Source: Algoriphagus sanaruensis
Lineage (GTDB): Bacteria; Bacteroidota; Bacteroidia; Cytophagales; Cyclobacteriaceae
Assembly (NCBI RefSeq): GCF_001593605.1
Contig: NZ_CP012836.1
Location: 2,670,501-2,734,500, forward strand
Direction of reading: 5' to 3'
Length of the DNA stretch: 64,000 nt
Shown here: positions 44,063 to 53,767 of the stretch, in pieces
How positions within the stretch are numbered: the first letter of the stretch is position 1
How the letters are laid out: the number at the start of each line of letters is the position of its first letter
Notes under the pieces: model-generated
The model's input: the letters and a program-made list of their open reading frames with translations, nothing else
What the model was told of the DNA's origin: nothing
Databases searched by the model: none
Position numbers and translations under genes: made by a program

Positions 44063-44698
44063 ATGAATCTTTCTGAAATTAGAAAAGAATACACGCTTAA
44101 ATCATTGGATATCAAGGATGTTAGTCTAGATCCTTTAAGGCAATTCTCGCATTGGTTCCAAGAGGCAATCGATGCTGAAGCTCTGGAAGTCAATGCAATG
44201 TGCCTTTCTACCCTAGGAATTAATGGATACCCAAATGGCCGAATTGTACTCTTAAAAGAAGTGGACCATGGGTTTGTTTTCTTTACGAATTATGAAAGTG
44301 AAAAAGGCCAAGAAATAGCAGCATTACCCAAAGCTTCACTGACATTCTTTTGGGCAGAATTGGAGCGACAAGTACGAATATCAGGAGACTTGGAAAAGAT
44401 TTCATCAGCTGAATCAGATGCTTATTTTTTCTCCAGACCTTTAGGAAGTCAAATAGGTGCATGGACTAGTCCACAAAGCAAGGCTATTCCCGATCGTGAT
44501 TTTTTAGAAAAAAGACTTCATGAAATGGAACAAAGGTTTTCTGAAGAGAAACTTTCAAGACCTCCTCATTGGGGAGGATACCGCTTAAATCCGATTCAAA
44601 TTGAGTTTTGGCAAGGAAGACCAAGCCGACTTCATGACCGAATCAGGTATGAAAAAAGCGAGTCTGAAAATTGGATCATTTCTAGACTCGCTCCTTAA
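44063..44698 (+). CDS. pdxH: Pyridoxamine 5'-phosphate oxidase
   Basis: A 211-residue FMN enzyme that oxidises pyridoxamine or pyridoxine phosphate to pyridoxal phosphate (vitamin B6). Family motifs include 'NGYPNGRIVLLKEVDHGFVFFTNY' (split across the FMN site), 'SRPLGSQIGAW' and the C-terminal substrate motif 'RLHDRIRYE'. ATG 44063 (MNLSEIRKEY) was chosen over the in-frame TTG at 44048, because family members begin about 10 residues before the RxEY motif. It is a single-gene unit, divergent from yqgE. Confidence 0.95.
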   Translation: MNLSEIRKEYTLKSLDIKDVSLDPLRQFSHWFQEAIDAEALEVNAMCLSTLGINGYPNGRIVLLKEVDHGFVFFTNYESEKGQEIAALPKASLTFFWAELERQVRISGDLEKISSAESDAYFFSRPLGSQIGAWTSPQSKAIPDRDFLEKRLHEMEQRFSEEKLSRPPHWGGYRLNPIQIEFWQGRPSRLHDRIRYEKSESENWIISRLAP

Positions 44699-44721
44699 TA
44701 TTTAGCTGGTAAATCTTTCTT

Positions 44722-45444
44722 CTATTTAAGGTCGAAAAGATCTTTCACTCCAATATACCTTTCCACAGTAAATCCTTCCCCGTATTTTGTCATAATCCGG
44801 TGCCCCATTTCCCTTGATCTAGATTCAATAAATGGAAGAAATTCAGGAGAGGAAATGAAACTTGAAGGCTCGGCACTGTTAGGATCGAAAAATTGGGATT
44901 TAAATGCCATAATACTCGCAATTTTGGTATCCCAATAGTCCGTGATGTCAAAAATAAAATCGGGCTCGATGTAATTGTTTTGGATATAGTGATAGACATA
45001 CTTAGGTCTCCAAGGAGCTTGTTGCACTCCGTCTAATTCTGTCTCTATCCTTCTCAACCCACTCATAAAGCAAGCATTTGACGCTAAGGAACTTCCCTTA
45101 CCATGATCGGGATGACGATCAGTTACTGCATTCGCTAACACGATTTCGGGCTGGTATTTTCTAATCATCCGAATGAGTTGATGCTGGTGCTCCTCATCAT
45201 CTTTAAAATAAATATCTTTAAAGCCCATGTTTTCTCGGGCTGAAAGTCCAAGAATTCGGGCAGCTTCGGTTGATTCCTCAATTCTGATTTCGGGCGTTCC
45301 CCGAGTACCCATCTCGCCTTTTGTCAAATCTACAATTCCTACTTTATGCCCTTTGGCAACGTGTGCGGCTATGGTACCAGAACAAGCAAGCTCTGCATCA
45401 TCCGGATGAGCTGCAATGACAAGGATATCTAATTTGTTCATCAT
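44722..45444 (-). CDS. bshB1: Bacillithiol biosynthesis deacetylase BshB1
   Basis: A 240-residue LmbE/PIG-L zinc deacetylase. The zinc motif AHPDD (His13, Asp15, Asp16) and the later 'DRHPDHGKG' motif are present, and 'GIVDLTKGEMGTRGTPEIR' is characteristic of BshB1. It removes the acetyl group from GlcNAc-malate in bacillithiol synthesis. Bacillithiol is the low-molecular thiol of many Bacteroidota. bshA and bshC are not in the window. ATG doublet at 45444/45441; either may be used. Confidence 0.93.
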   Translation of the reverse strand: MMNKLDILVIAAHPDDAELACSGTIAAHVAKGHKVGIVDLTKGEMGTRGTPEIRIEESTEAARILGLSARENMGFKDIYFKDDEEHQHQLIRMIRKYQPEIVLANAVTDRHPDHGKGSSLASNACFMSGLRRIETELDGVQQAPWRPKYVYHYIQNNYIEPDFIFDITDYWDTKIASIMAFKSQFFDPNSAEPSSFISSPEFLPFIESRSREMGHRIMTKYGEGFTVERYIGVKDLFDLK

Positions 45445-45448
45445 TTAT

Positions 45449-46495
45449 TTATTTGACTCTTAGATTTTGACCTACTCTAAGGATGCTTCGAGTGCTAATC
45501 CCATTTAAACGAGTGATCTGAGAAACTGAAACTCCATAACGACGAGCTATAGCACCTAATGTATCTCCACGCTTTACACGATGATACGCTGCTGCCCTTG
45601 CTTTTGCAATATGAGAAAATAGGTCTTTGTTAATAAACAAATCTTGTTGGGTTAACTCTCCTTTTTCAAAGTCATAAACTTTTTCAGGATCAAAAGCGAG
45701 CCCTTTGTACCTCATTTCGTAATGAAGATGTGATCCTGTACTTCTACCAGTGCTACCACCTTTCCCTACAATATCACCGGCTTTAACTTCATCCCCTACT
45801 TGAGCAATCTGTTTAGAAAGATGGCCATAAAGTGTTTCAAGGCCATTTTTATGCCTAACTAACACAAAATAACCCCATCCATAACGGTCATACGCTCGTA
45901 CTCTAACGATTCCATCAAATCCTGAATAAACAGGATCTCCAGTATCTAAATCCAGGTCAGTTCCATAATGCATCCTTCCCCAACGAGCCCCAAATTCAGA
46001 AGTCTTTTTGGATTGATCTAAGGGAAATTTCCAATCTGTTCCCAAACGCTGGTCATACAGTCTTAAGAGTACACTATCCTGAAAATTTTTGATATCCAGA
46101 TTATAGATATCCACTTTCTTACTATCCCAACTGGAATAATACTCAAAAGCCGTCACCCAAATACTATCTATTTGAACTTGTTCGGAGACTTTTACCAATT
46201 GGTTGGTTGGTGCCCAAATCATAGAAAAAGGATCCTCATTAATGATGGATCGAATCCGGGCAAGATTGATGTCATTTTGAAAAAGTAAGGAATCTGTTTG
46301 ACTGGTTAAGGTTTTCAAATAGGATTCCTGATCAAACTCTCGGAGTTCGATATTTCTACGCTCAGTTGAAGTTTGAGATTGAGAAGTATTTTTTTTGATA
46401 ATCTTTGGAAAAACTTGAGCATTGGCCTGACTTAGACCAATGCTCAAGAATACTCCAAAGAGAATTTTTATAATTCGTTTATTCATCAAGTACAT
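45449..46495 (-). CDS. M23-family peptidoglycan endopeptidase with C-terminal LysM
   Basis: A 348-residue exported protein with a signal peptide ending near 'QANAQ'. The M23 (LytM) domain occupies about residues 165-265, with zinc motifs HYGTDLDL and HLHYEMR. A LysM peptidoglycan-binding domain ends the protein (about 305-348, 'YHRVKRGDTLGAIARRYGVSVSQITRLNG'-type pattern). It likely cuts peptide cross-links during growth or division. The ATG at 46495 overlaps the trxB stop as TAATG, suggesting coupling; ATG 46486 is an equally good signal-peptide start. Confidence 0.92.
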   Translation of the reverse strand: MYLMNKRIIKILFGVFLSIGLSQANAQVFPKIIKKNTSQSQTSTERRNIELREFDQESYLKTLTSQTDSLLFQNDINLARIRSIINEDPFSMIWAPTNQLVKVSEQVQIDSIWVTAFEYYSSWDSKKVDIYNLDIKNFQDSVLLRLYDQRLGTDWKFPLDQSKKTSEFGARWGRMHYGTDLDLDTGDPVYSGFDGIVRVRAYDRYGWGYFVLVRHKNGLETLYGHLSKQIAQVGDEVKAGDIVGKGGSTGRSTGSHLHYEMRYKGLAFDPEKVYDFEKGELTQQDLFINKDLFSHIAKARAAAYHRVKRGDTLGAIARRYGVSVSQITRLNGISTRSILRVGQNLRVK

Positions 46496-47439
46496 TAATG
46501 GTTTTCCTGAGCGGCCAAATATCGCTCAGCATCCAAAGCAGCCATGCAACCTGTCCCGGCGGCAGTTACTGCCTGACGATAGACGTGGTCTTGGGCATCT
46601 CCACAGGCAAAAACACCTTCCACATTGGTACGAGTAGATCCTGGGATTGTTTTGATATATCCAGCCTCATCCATTGTGATGAAGTTTTTGAATATCTCAG
46701 TGTTTGGCTGATGACCAATAGCAACAAAAAAGCCAGAAATTTTGATTTCAGAAATTTCTCCCGTTTTTGTATTTAGAATTTTAGCACCATTGACCTCCTC
46801 ATCACCCAAAATCTCCTGAGTTTCAGTATTCCATAGAACCTCGATTTTAGGATTGTTCAATACACGCTTTTGCATGATTTGAGACGCACGCATCTCATCC
46901 CTTCTGACGATCATGTAAACCTTGGAGCAAATATTAGCGAGATAAGAAGCTTCTTCACATGCAGTATCTCCTGCCCCAACAATAGCTACGTCTTGACCTC
47001 TAAAGAAAAATCCATCACAAACAGCACAAGCCGATACTCCTTTTCCATTGAGTCGATTTTCACTTTCAAGACCTAACCATTTGGCAGAGGCACCTGTACT
47101 GATGATCACTGTCTCAGCATGAATTGTTTTTTGATCATCTACAATAACCACATGTGGATTTGCTGAAAAATCAACCTGAGTAACTACACCATAGCGAATA
47201 TCCGCACCAAAACGCTCCGCTTGCTTTCTAAAATCTTCCATCATCTCAGGCCCCATAATTCCATCGGGATAGCCTGGGTAATTTTCCACGTCGGTGGTAA
47301 TAGTGAGCTGCCCCCCCGGCTGACCTCCTGTATAGAGAATTGGCTTTAATCCAGCTCTTGAGGCATAAATAGCAGCGGTATAGCCCGCAGGTCCTGATCC
47401 AATGATCAATACTTTTACTTTTTCTATTTCTTGGTTCAT
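46495..47439 (-). CDS. trxB: Thioredoxin-disulfide reductase
   Basis: A 314-residue FAD/NADPH enzyme. FAD-binding loop GSGPAGYTAAIYASRAG (about 14-30), redox pair Cys138/Cys141 in CAVCDG, NADPH-binding GAGDTACEEA, and the C-terminal FAD motif 'GVFACGDAQD' are all present. It reduces thioredoxin in the cytoplasm. The downstream M23 peptidase gene overlaps by one base. Confidence 0.97.
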   Translation of the reverse strand: MNQEIEKVKVLIIGSGPAGYTAAIYASRAGLKPILYTGGQPGGQLTITTDVENYPGYPDGIMGPEMMEDFRKQAERFGADIRYGVVTQVDFSANPHVVIVDDQKTIHAETVIISTGASAKWLGLESENRLNGKGVSACAVCDGFFFRGQDVAIVGAGDTACEEASYLANICSKVYMIVRRDEMRASQIMQKRVLNNPKIEVLWNTETQEILGDEEVNGAKILNTKTGEISEIKISGFFVAIGHQPNTEIFKNFITMDEAGYIKTIPGSTRTNVEGVFACGDAQDHVYRQAVTAAGTGCMAALDAERYLAAQENH

Positions 47440-47551
47440 TATTGCGCTAATAAACGTTCAAATTTTATGAATTCTATTGGTGATGCAAAGTTGGGAAAAG
47501 TTAAAATTCCCAAAGGTGAGTAGAATCACTGATGGTAAAGGTAGTTCAATA

Positions 47552-47575
47552 AAAAAGGGGCTTAAGCCCCTTTTT
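47552..47575 (-). terminator. Terminator of rpoD
   Basis: A perfect 24-bp palindrome, AAAAAGGGGCTT plus its mirror, lies 8 bp after the rpoD stop, ending in a T-run for either direction. Confidence 0.88.
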
Positions 47576-47582
47576 AAATTTA

Positions 47583-48446
47583 TTATCCTAGATAAGGCTT
47601 GAGTGTCTTACTTCGGGAGGTATGTCTCAATCTTCGAATTGCTTTTTCCTTGATTTGTCTAACACGCTCACGAGTAAGGTTAAATTTCTCCCCGATTTCT
47701 TCTAGAGTCATCGCATGCTCGCCATTCAATCCAAAATAAAGAGTAATAACATCAGCCTCTCTTTGGGTTAAGGTAGATAAAGCTCGTTGAACTTCCTTAC
47801 GAAGTGAATCGGTCATCAAACCATCGTCAGGCTTTTCGTCACCATCATTTTCGAGAACGTCCAATAGACTATTTTCCTCACCTTGAACAAATGGAGCATC
47901 CATAGAAACGTGTCTACCAGAAATTTTCATGGTATCCACCACTTCCGATGCAGTCACTTCTAAAACTTCCGCCAATTCTTCTGGAGATGGTTCTCTTTCA
48001 AATTTTTGCTCGAGTTCACTAAAAGTTTTAGAAATTTTGTTCAATGAACCTACTCTGTTGAGTGGCAATCGAACAATTCTAGATTGCTCAGCCAAAGCTT
48101 GCAAAATAGATTGTCTAATCCACCATACTGCATAGGAGATAAACTTAAATCCACGAGTCTCGTCAAAACGTTGGGCTGCTTTAATCAAACCAAGGTTACC
48201 CTCATTGATTAAGTCTCCCAAGGAAAGACCTTGGTTTTGGTATTGCTTGGCAACAGAAACCACAAATCGAAGGTTGGCTTTTGTGAGTTTTTCTAAGGCC
48301 AACTGATCTCCTTCACGGATTCGTTTGGCAAGAACTACCTCTTCGTCAGCGGTTAACAAATCCACTTTCCCGATCTCTTGGAGATATTTATCCAACGATT
48401 GGGACTCTCTATTGGTAATCTGTTTGCTAATTTTTAGCTGCCTCAT
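47583..48446 (-). CDS. rpoD: RNA polymerase primary sigma factor, short RpoD/SigA type
   Basis: A 287-residue sigma-70 factor. Region 1.2 is '[20 protein letters not shown]'; region 2 contains '[18 protein letters not shown]' and '[17 protein letters not shown]'; region 3 'RLPLNRVG'; region 4 '[12 protein letters not shown]' and the helix-turn-helix '[22 protein letters not shown]'. The short N-terminus (no 1.1 region) is typical of Bacteroidota primary sigma factors. These read TTTG/TANNTTTG promoters like those noted in this window. Confidence 0.96.
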   Translation of the reverse strand: MRQLKISKQITNRESQSLDKYLQEIGKVDLLTADEEVVLAKRIREGDQLALEKLTKANLRFVVSVAKQYQNQGLSLGDLINEGNLGLIKAAQRFDETRGFKFISYAVWWIRQSILQALAEQSRIVRLPLNRVGSLNKISKTFSELEQKFEREPSPEELAEVLEVTASEVVDTMKISGRHVSMDAPFVQGEENSLLDVLENDGDEKPDDGLMTDSLRKEVQRALSTLTQREADVITLYFGLNGEHAMTLEEIGEKFNLTRERVRQIKEKAIRRLRHTSRSKTLKPYLG

Positions 48447-48505
48447 TCAGGATTAATTTTTGAAAATTTGATGTTTAATTTGATAAGATAATCAAATGTT
48501 TTCTT

Positions 48506-50653
48506 TTACTCTTGTTCTTTTCCTGCTGGTTTTTCAGGCTTAGGTAAAAGCACTTTTCGGGAAAGCTTGAATTTTCCGGTCTTTTTATCTACGTCAATCA
48601 ATTTGACCATGATTTCTTCTCCCGGCTCAAGAACTCCTTCCATGCTTTCAAGTCTCTCCCATTTGATTTCGGAGATATGCAATAAACCATCTTTACCAGG
48701 CATAAATTCCACGAAAGCACCAAATGGTTGAATATTTTTCACCTTACCTGTATAAACTTCACCAATCTCAGGCTGTGCAACAATCGCTTTGATTCTACGA
48801 ATTGCAGCATCCATGTTGGTTTGATTTGCAGAGAAAACATTGATTTTACCCTGATTATCAACTTCTTCAATCACAATCGTGGTTGAAGTATCCTTTTGTA
48901 TTTCTTGAATAACCTTTCCACCAGGACCGATTACAGCACCAATCAATTCTTTCGGAATCCACATCATAAATGAGCGTGGTGTGTGAGGCTTAAGGTCTGG
49001 TCTTGGAGTTGCCAAAGTCTTGGTGATTTCATTTAGAATATGAAGTCTACCTTCTTTAGCTTGATATAATGCTTCTTTTAAAACAGAATAATCTAAACCT
49101 TCTACCTTAAGATCCATCTGGCAAGCAGTGATTCCTTTTTCTGTTCCCGTTACTTTGAAATCCATATCACCCAAGTGATCCTCATCACCTAAGATGTCAG
49201 ACAATACCGCATAACGTCCAGTCTTTGCATCAGAAATCATCCCCATTGCAATACCTGTAACAGGTGCCTTAATCTGAATTCCAGCATCCATCAAAGCAAG
49301 TGAGCCTGCGCAAACCGTTGCCATTGAGGAAGATCCATTGGATTCCAAAATATCGGAGACAACACGGATGGTATATGGATTTTCGTTTTCTGGAGGAAGC
49401 ACTTTTTTAAGTGCTCTCATGGCCAAATTTCCATGACCTACTTCTCTTCTACCTGGTCCACGGTTAGGCTTTACTTCACCAGTCGAAAATCCAGGAAAAT
49501 TATAATGCAAGAAAAACTTATTGTAGCCGGAGATAACTGCACCATCCACCATTTGCTCGTCCATCTTAGTTCCAAGAGTACAAGTAGTTACGGATTGTGT
49601 CTCACCTCTTGTAAATACGGCACTGCCATGAGCAGAAGGTAAATAATCTACTACCGACCAGATCGGACGAATTTCATTGAGTTTTCTACCATCTAATCTT
49701 TTCTTTTCATTAAGCGTCAAGTTTCTAGCCGCTTCTTTATGAAGCTTGTGGAAATATGGACCTATTAAACTCGCCTCAAATCCATGCTCTTCACCAAGAT
49801 TTTCTACAAAAGCATCTTTAATTGCCTTGATAATAGTAGATCTTTCGTTTTTATTCGGGATCTGCTGACTAACTGCGGCATATAATTGATCATACAACTC
49901 AGCCCGCATTTTGTCATACAATGCAGTATCAGATTTTTCGTGAGAGTATTCTCTTTTTTGTTCTTTACCAACCAATTTGGTCAATTCGACTTGCGCTTGG
50001 CAGTGTCTCTTAATTTCCTCGTGAGCAAATTGAAGGGCTTCGACCATTTCATCTTCTGAAATCTCGGAAGCTTCTCCTTCTACCATCAGAATGTATTCTA
50101 GGGAGCCTGCAACAATAAATTCAAGAGAAGCCTTTTCAAGCAATGCAGGACTTGGATTGATGACCAAATTTCCATCAATTTTTGCAACTCGAACCTCGGA
50201 AATAGGTCCATTAAATGGAATGTCTGACACAGCTAATGCAGCTGAGGCTGCTAAACCAGCAAGAGCGTCAGGTAATACTTCCTCATCGGAAGACATCAAG
50301 GTTATTGCTACTTGAGTATCTGCGTGGTAATCATCTGGAAAAATCGGTCGGATTGCACGGTCAACTAATCTAGAAATTAAAACCTCATAATCTGAAAGTT
50401 TACCTTCTCTCTTCAAAAATCCCCCAGGAATCTTTCCTGACGCGGCAAATTTTTCTTGATAATCAACTGATAAAGGTAAAAAGTCAACGCCATCCATGGC
50501 GTCTTTTTTCGCGACTACTGTGGCCAAAAGCATCGCTTTTCCCATCCGCACAACTACTGAACCGTCAGCTTGTTTGGCCAAAGCCCCGGTTTCAATTACA
50601 ATTTCTCTACCATCTACTAGGGTGATAGTCTTGGTGATTAAGTTTGGTAACAT
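48506..50653 (-). CDS. pnp: Polyribonucleotide nucleotidyltransferase (PNPase)
   Basis: A 715-residue 3'-5' exoribonuclease of the RNA degradosome. Two RNase PH cores (about 10-230 and 320-550, with '[15 protein letters not shown]' and '[16 protein letters not shown]' phosphate-site segments) are followed by a KH domain ('[16 protein letters not shown]') and an S1 domain ('[20 protein letters not shown]'). It is separated from rpsO by a terminator, the usual gene order rpsO-pnp being kept. Confidence 0.97.
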   Translation of the reverse strand: MLPNLITKTITLVDGREIVIETGALAKQADGSVVVRMGKAMLLATVVAKKDAMDGVDFLPLSVDYQEKFAASGKIPGGFLKREGKLSDYEVLISRLVDRAIRPIFPDDYHADTQVAITLMSSDEEVLPDALAGLAASAALAVSDIPFNGPISEVRVAKIDGNLVINPSPALLEKASLEFIVAGSLEYILMVEGEASEISEDEMVEALQFAHEEIKRHCQAQVELTKLVGKEQKREYSHEKSDTALYDKMRAELYDQLYAAVSQQIPNKNERSTIIKAIKDAFVENLGEEHGFEASLIGPYFHKLHKEAARNLTLNEKKRLDGRKLNEIRPIWSVVDYLPSAHGSAVFTRGETQSVTTCTLGTKMDEQMVDGAVISGYNKFFLHYNFPGFSTGEVKPNRGPGRREVGHGNLAMRALKKVLPPENENPYTIRVVSDILESNGSSSMATVCAGSLALMDAGIQIKAPVTGIAMGMISDAKTGRYAVLSDILGDEDHLGDMDFKVTGTEKGITACQMDLKVEGLDYSVLKEALYQAKEGRLHILNEITKTLATPRPDLKPHTPRSFMMWIPKELIGAVIGPGGKVIQEIQKDTSTTIVIEEVDNQGKINVFSANQTNMDAAIRRIKAIVAQPEIGEVYTGKVKNIQPFGAFVEFMPGKDGLLHISEIKWERLESMEGVLEPGEEIMVKLIDVDKKTGKFKLSRKVLLPKPEKPAGKEQE

Positions 50654-50710
50654 AAATACGTGTTAGAATTAAAGCATCTTAGGTGGAAAAATCCAATGTG
50701 TCCTAAAAAA

Positions 50711-50746
50711 GAAAAAAGTAAGGTTCTCTTCGTGAGAACCTTACTT
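50711..50746 (-). terminator. Terminator between rpsO and pnp
   Basis: AAGTAAGGTTCTC (50716-50728) and GAGAACCTTACTT (50734-50746) form a 13-bp stem with a 5-nt TTCGT loop. The A-run at its left is the T-run in the minus direction. Confidence 0.85.
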
Positions 50747-50754
50747 GGAATAAA

Positions 50755-51030
50755 TTATTTTCTGATTCCGAGCTCGGCGATGATCGCTCTATATCGCTCG
50801 ATATCTTTTCTGTGGAGGTAGTCCAATAAACTTCTTCGCTTACCAACTAACTTAAGCAAACCCAAACGGGTAGAATAATCTTTCTTGTTGATTTTCAAAT
50901 GCTCAGTCAAGTGCTGGATTCGATGAGTAAAGAGGGCAATCTGTGATTCAGGAGATCCTGTATCAGTAGCAGATTTTAACCGTCCATGATTTTTAAACAA
51001 CTCTTGTTTTTTCTCTGATGTTAAATACAT
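50755..51030 (-). CDS. rpsO: 30S ribosomal protein S15
   Basis: A 91-residue protein. '[23 protein letters not shown]' (in two parts) and '[20 protein letters not shown]' are the universal S15 motifs that bind 16S rRNA and bridge the subunits. Length and start [10 protein letters not shown] are typical of Bacteroidota. A -7-like box lies 28 bp upstream. Confidence 0.98.
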   Translation of the reverse strand: MYLTSEKKQELFKNHGRLKSATDTGSPESQIALFTHRIQHLTEHLKINKKDYSTRLGLLKLVGKRRSLLDYLHRKDIERYRAIIAELGIRK

Positions 51031-51057
51031 GTTTAGCTAAATTTAATAAAACAGTGA

Positions 51058-51065
51058 CAAAGGTA
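51058..51065 (-). promoter_or_regulatory. Putative rpsO -7 box
   Basis: The complement reads TACCTTTG, a match to TANNTTTG, 28 bp before the rpsO ATG. A -33 TTTG at the right spacing is not obvious. Confidence 0.4.
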
Positions 51066-51082
51066 GAGTTTAAATTTCAAAT

Positions 51083-52849
51083 TTAAAAGGAGCCTACAGA
51101 ATTGGTTTTATTCTCAGATCCTCTCTTAGTTAGTTTTTTCCATAATTGACCGTAAAAATCAAGTTCGAATAATCGAGCATCTTTGCGGGCTTGCCTCAAG
51201 AAGAACAATCCAAACGGCAAAAGACATAAATTGGAGAAAATCGTCCCAAAAAATGGAGAAGTAATTCCTTCTTTTGCCCATTTTTCACCAGAAATAGTCA
51301 ACATGTAAAAAACAATAAAGAATAATATTGAAACCAAAACAGGCATTCCCAATCCACCTTTTTTAATGATCGAACCCAACGGTGCTCCAATCAAAAACAT
51401 CACAAAACAGGCAATTGCTTGAGTGTATTTTTGATACCAAGCAATTTGATATCTCCTATACTCTCGTTGATGTCCCTCGATCTGGTGCATTTTGACATTA
51501 AATGTATTCTTCAGATTTCTTGAGTTGTTCAAAGCCATAGTGAGGGCATTGGAGATATAGCCACGTTGATAAAACACCGAGTCTAAATCATCCAGCTCTT
51601 TTTGAGAAAGTCTATCGGTTCTTGGCACTTTAGGCTTTACCTCTCCTACACCAGCTGTATCTACCGATGTAATTATTGAATCAGATTTAGCTAAAATTCT
51701 TCTAGTCTGAACAGACTCAATTTTCTTCCGGAACAAGGAGTCGCCCGATGGAGAAGTACTTGATTTTACAGTTACTTCCCTTTTTGCTTCAGACTCCTTA
51801 GAAATAGAATCTAGCTTTTGGTCGATTTTAAGATTGGATATTGAATCCTGAATTTCTTTTTCCCTTTGTTTTAAAACTCGTTGTTTCCTTACCGAATCAT
51901 CTTGTGCTTTTCGGTCAAGAATGTGCACTGGCGGAGTAAGTTTTCTTTTTCTGGTGAAAAATGGATAAATGCTCGAAGCTGTATTGATGTTTTGATATTT
52001 TAAATCATTGACAAGAGTGTAAATGGAATCAAGGCCAACTTTAATTTCTGATATGTTTTTAATGGCCCGATTGGTAGACCATTGATCTTCTGAAGTTCGG
52101 CTAAGCTGAAAGGTGGATAAATCAAAAACGATTACATTTTGATCAAACTGTGTTCTTGTAAATTCAACAGGAGGTTCTGAAATTCCTCTAGTTGCTCTCG
52201 CTTCCTTGTAATTCCAACCATTGAAAAGAGTGAGTTTAAGTTGAGAATCATTATTAAATGTCTCCATATACCCTGAATCAGCCAAAGTCACATTTAAATT
52301 CCCCAAGCCGTCTCCATGGTTGTAAATTATAATATCCTTCAGTCCTTTTTCCCCGATTTTTTGATTGACTTTTATTGAATAGTTTTTGATTTGACTATAA
52401 AAGACTCCCTCCTTGATATCTAATGCGGGAGTTTTCATCCTGATATCATACAAAAGACTAAAGGTTTTTAGATTGACCTTTGGAACAAGATAGTTATTCG
52501 ATAAAAAAGCTGCAATCGTCAAAATCGCCGCAAAAATCCCAATTGGCCTAAGAGCACGAACCAGGGAAATCCCACTACTTTTAATCGCAGTTAGCTCAAA
52601 ATGCTCACCAAGATTTCCAAAGGTCATCAAGCTGGATAGCAATACAGCCAAAGGCAAAGCCATAGGTGAAATGCTGATTACAAAATATCCAATCAACTCA
52701 GCATAAATCCAAAAGCCTAATCCCTTACCGAAAATCTCGTCAAAATATTTAAGCATGTTGACTATTAGAAGTATAAAGTCAACCACCAAAAAAGTAAGTA
52801 TAAACGGACCAATAAAGGAGCCGAGAATTAGCTTATCCAGTTTTTTCAT
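51083..52849 (-). CDS. LptF/LptG-family LPS export permease
   Basis: A 588-residue protein of the YjgP/YjgQ family. Three membrane helices lie at the N-terminus ('LDKLILGSFIGPF' start, 'SPMALPLAVLLSSLMTFG' conserved) and three near the C-terminus. The large periplasmic beta-jellyroll between them is interrupted by a Ser/Lys/Arg-rich charged insert (about 290-410) that is probably disordered. LptF and LptG form the inner-membrane part of the LptBFG exporter, which pulls lipopolysaccharide from the membrane. The sequence does not decide F versus G. Confidence 0.92.
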   Translation of the reverse strand: MKKLDKLILGSFIGPFILTFLVVDFILLIVNMLKYFDEIFGKGLGFWIYAELIGYFVISISPMALPLAVLLSSLMTFGNLGEHFELTAIKSSGISLVRALRPIGIFAAILTIAAFLSNNYLVPKVNLKTFSLLYDIRMKTPALDIKEGVFYSQIKNYSIKVNQKIGEKGLKDIIIYNHGDGLGNLNVTLADSGYMETFNNDSQLKLTLFNGWNYKEARATRGISEPPVEFTRTQFDQNVIVFDLSTFQLSRTSEDQWSTNRAIKNISEIKVGLDSIYTLVNDLKYQNINTASSIYPFFTRKRKLTPPVHILDRKAQDDSVRKQRVLKQREKEIQDSISNLKIDQKLDSISKESEAKREVTVKSSTSPSGDSLFRKKIESVQTRRILAKSDSIITSVDTAGVGEVKPKVPRTDRLSQKELDDLDSVFYQRGYISNALTMALNNSRNLKNTFNVKMHQIEGHQREYRRYQIAWYQKYTQAIACFVMFLIGAPLGSIIKKGGLGMPVLVSILFFIVFYMLTISGEKWAKEGITSPFFGTIFSNLCLLPFGLFFLRQARKDARLFELDFYGQLWKKLTKRGSENKTNSVGSF

Positions 52850-52920
52850 GTTCCAATTTTACTGACCAAAAGAAACGGTAAATTCCTAGTGGAGTTCAAA
52901 GTTGGTAAAAACAGAAATCA

Positions 52921-53316
52921 TTACCCACCAATAATTTCTTTGAGCTTAGAAATCAGGCCATCCCAAATCGCAATTAATTCCTCTTCGTCATAATCATTGG
53001 AATTATCGATGACTTTCAAAAAAAGTGATTGGGTCAATTCATTTTCCTCTAATTTGAATTCGATGAACTCGTGATCGTTTTTATCAAGATTTTTTGGATC
53101 AAAAAAATCGAACTTCACATGCGAATTAAATCGCATTGCACTCATCTTGGCGTAATGATCCTCATTGTCAAAATTAAAGATATAATTCTTATCCTCATCA
53201 ATTCTTACTTCATCTGCAAACCACTCTTGCAACCCACTTGCTGTACTTAAATAATTGAAAATAATTTTTCTAGAAGTATTTAATTGAAAATCAGCAACAA
53301 ACTTATTCCTTACCAT
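52921..53316 (-). CDS. START-like SRPBCC-domain protein
   Basis: A 131-residue soluble protein, one SRPBCC/AHSA1-like domain ('FQLNTSRKIIFNYLSTASGLQEWFADEV', shown in part, and the C-terminal helix 'WDGLISKLKEII'). This fold binds hydrophobic ligands or partner proteins; Bacteroidota carry a conserved single-copy member near the LptF/G gene. Specific role unknown. It lies 71 bp upstream of the lptF/G-like gene. Confidence 0.85.
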   Translation of the reverse strand: MVRNKFVADFQLNTSRKIIFNYLSTASGLQEWFADEVRIDEDKNYIFNFDNEDHYAKMSAMRFNSHVKFDFFDPKNLDKNDHEFIEFKLEENELTQSLFLKVIDNSNDYDEEELIAIWDGLISKLKEIIGG

Positions 53317-53652
53317 GATAACCTTATTTTTGAGACTAAAATTTGAACATTTTGTTAATTCCAGGCTTGCAATTCATGCAGCAAGACCCCATATTTGCAT
53401 TCCCATTTAGGGGACCCCAAAAAGGCGAGATTTATACGAAATCTAGCCCTCTATATTGAATTTTGATGGTGGAATAAGTTAACCATAAATTTCAATTTAC
53501 AATACTCAAAATTTTTCATTTTAAGGTTTGATTAGGAGGTAGTCATCTTCTTAGAAGTTAAATCGAAGAACCTTAACTGCTTATAGATTTTACCCAATTG
53601 TAAAATCTTAATGAAAATTTGGCGAGACTTATAATTTATAAAATGAATATTC
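53317..53652. other. Intergenic region before tRNA-Met, with an orphan promoter-like motif
   Basis: No gene is seen in 336 bp. CTTG (53366-53369), 20 bp, then CATATTTG (53390-53397) is close to the promoter consensus on the plus strand, but nothing obvious follows for 250 bp until tRNA-Met. A small hairpin AGATTT/AAATCT lies near 53430-53450. A promoter closer to the tRNA could not be assigned with confidence. Confidence 0.4.
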
Positions 53653-53726
53653 GGCGAGGTAGCTCAGTTGGTTAGAGCGCAGGATTCATAACCCTGAGGT
53701 CACGGGTTCAACTCCCGTCCTCGCTA
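53653..53726 (+). tRNA. tRNA-Met (anticodon CAT)
   Basis: A 74-nt cloverleaf: acceptor GGCGAGG/CCTCGCT (G1-T72), D arm GCTC/GAGC, anticodon loop TTCATAA (CAT), T arm ACGGG/CCCGT with TTCAACT loop. The anticodon stem CAGGA/CCCTG has a non-Watson-Crick A31-C39 pair. CCA is not encoded (ACAA follows). The D-loop AGTTGGTTA resembles elongator tRNA-Met; a tRNA-Ile2 (lysidine-modified CAT) cannot be excluded from sequence. The 3' end plus terminator is duplicated 367 bp downstream. Confidence 0.92.
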
Positions 53727-53761
53727 CAAAGGCTTTCTATTTTGAAAGCCTTTTTTATTTT
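53703..53761 (+). repeat. 59-bp direct repeat, copy 1 (tRNA-Met 3' end plus terminator)
   Basis: It begins at the CGGG of the T stem and runs through the acceptor strand and terminator into the T-run. It is identical over 59 bp to 54070-54128. The GIY-YIG start codon lies 7 bp after this copy. Confidence 0.93.
53728..53757 (+). terminator. Terminator of tRNA-Met
   Basis: AAAGGCTTTC (53728-53737) pairs with GAAAGCCTTT (53744-53753), loop TATTTT, followed by T-rich sequence. An identical hairpin occurs in the downstream copy at 54095-54120. Confidence 0.85.
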
Positions 53762-53767
53762 TAAGGC

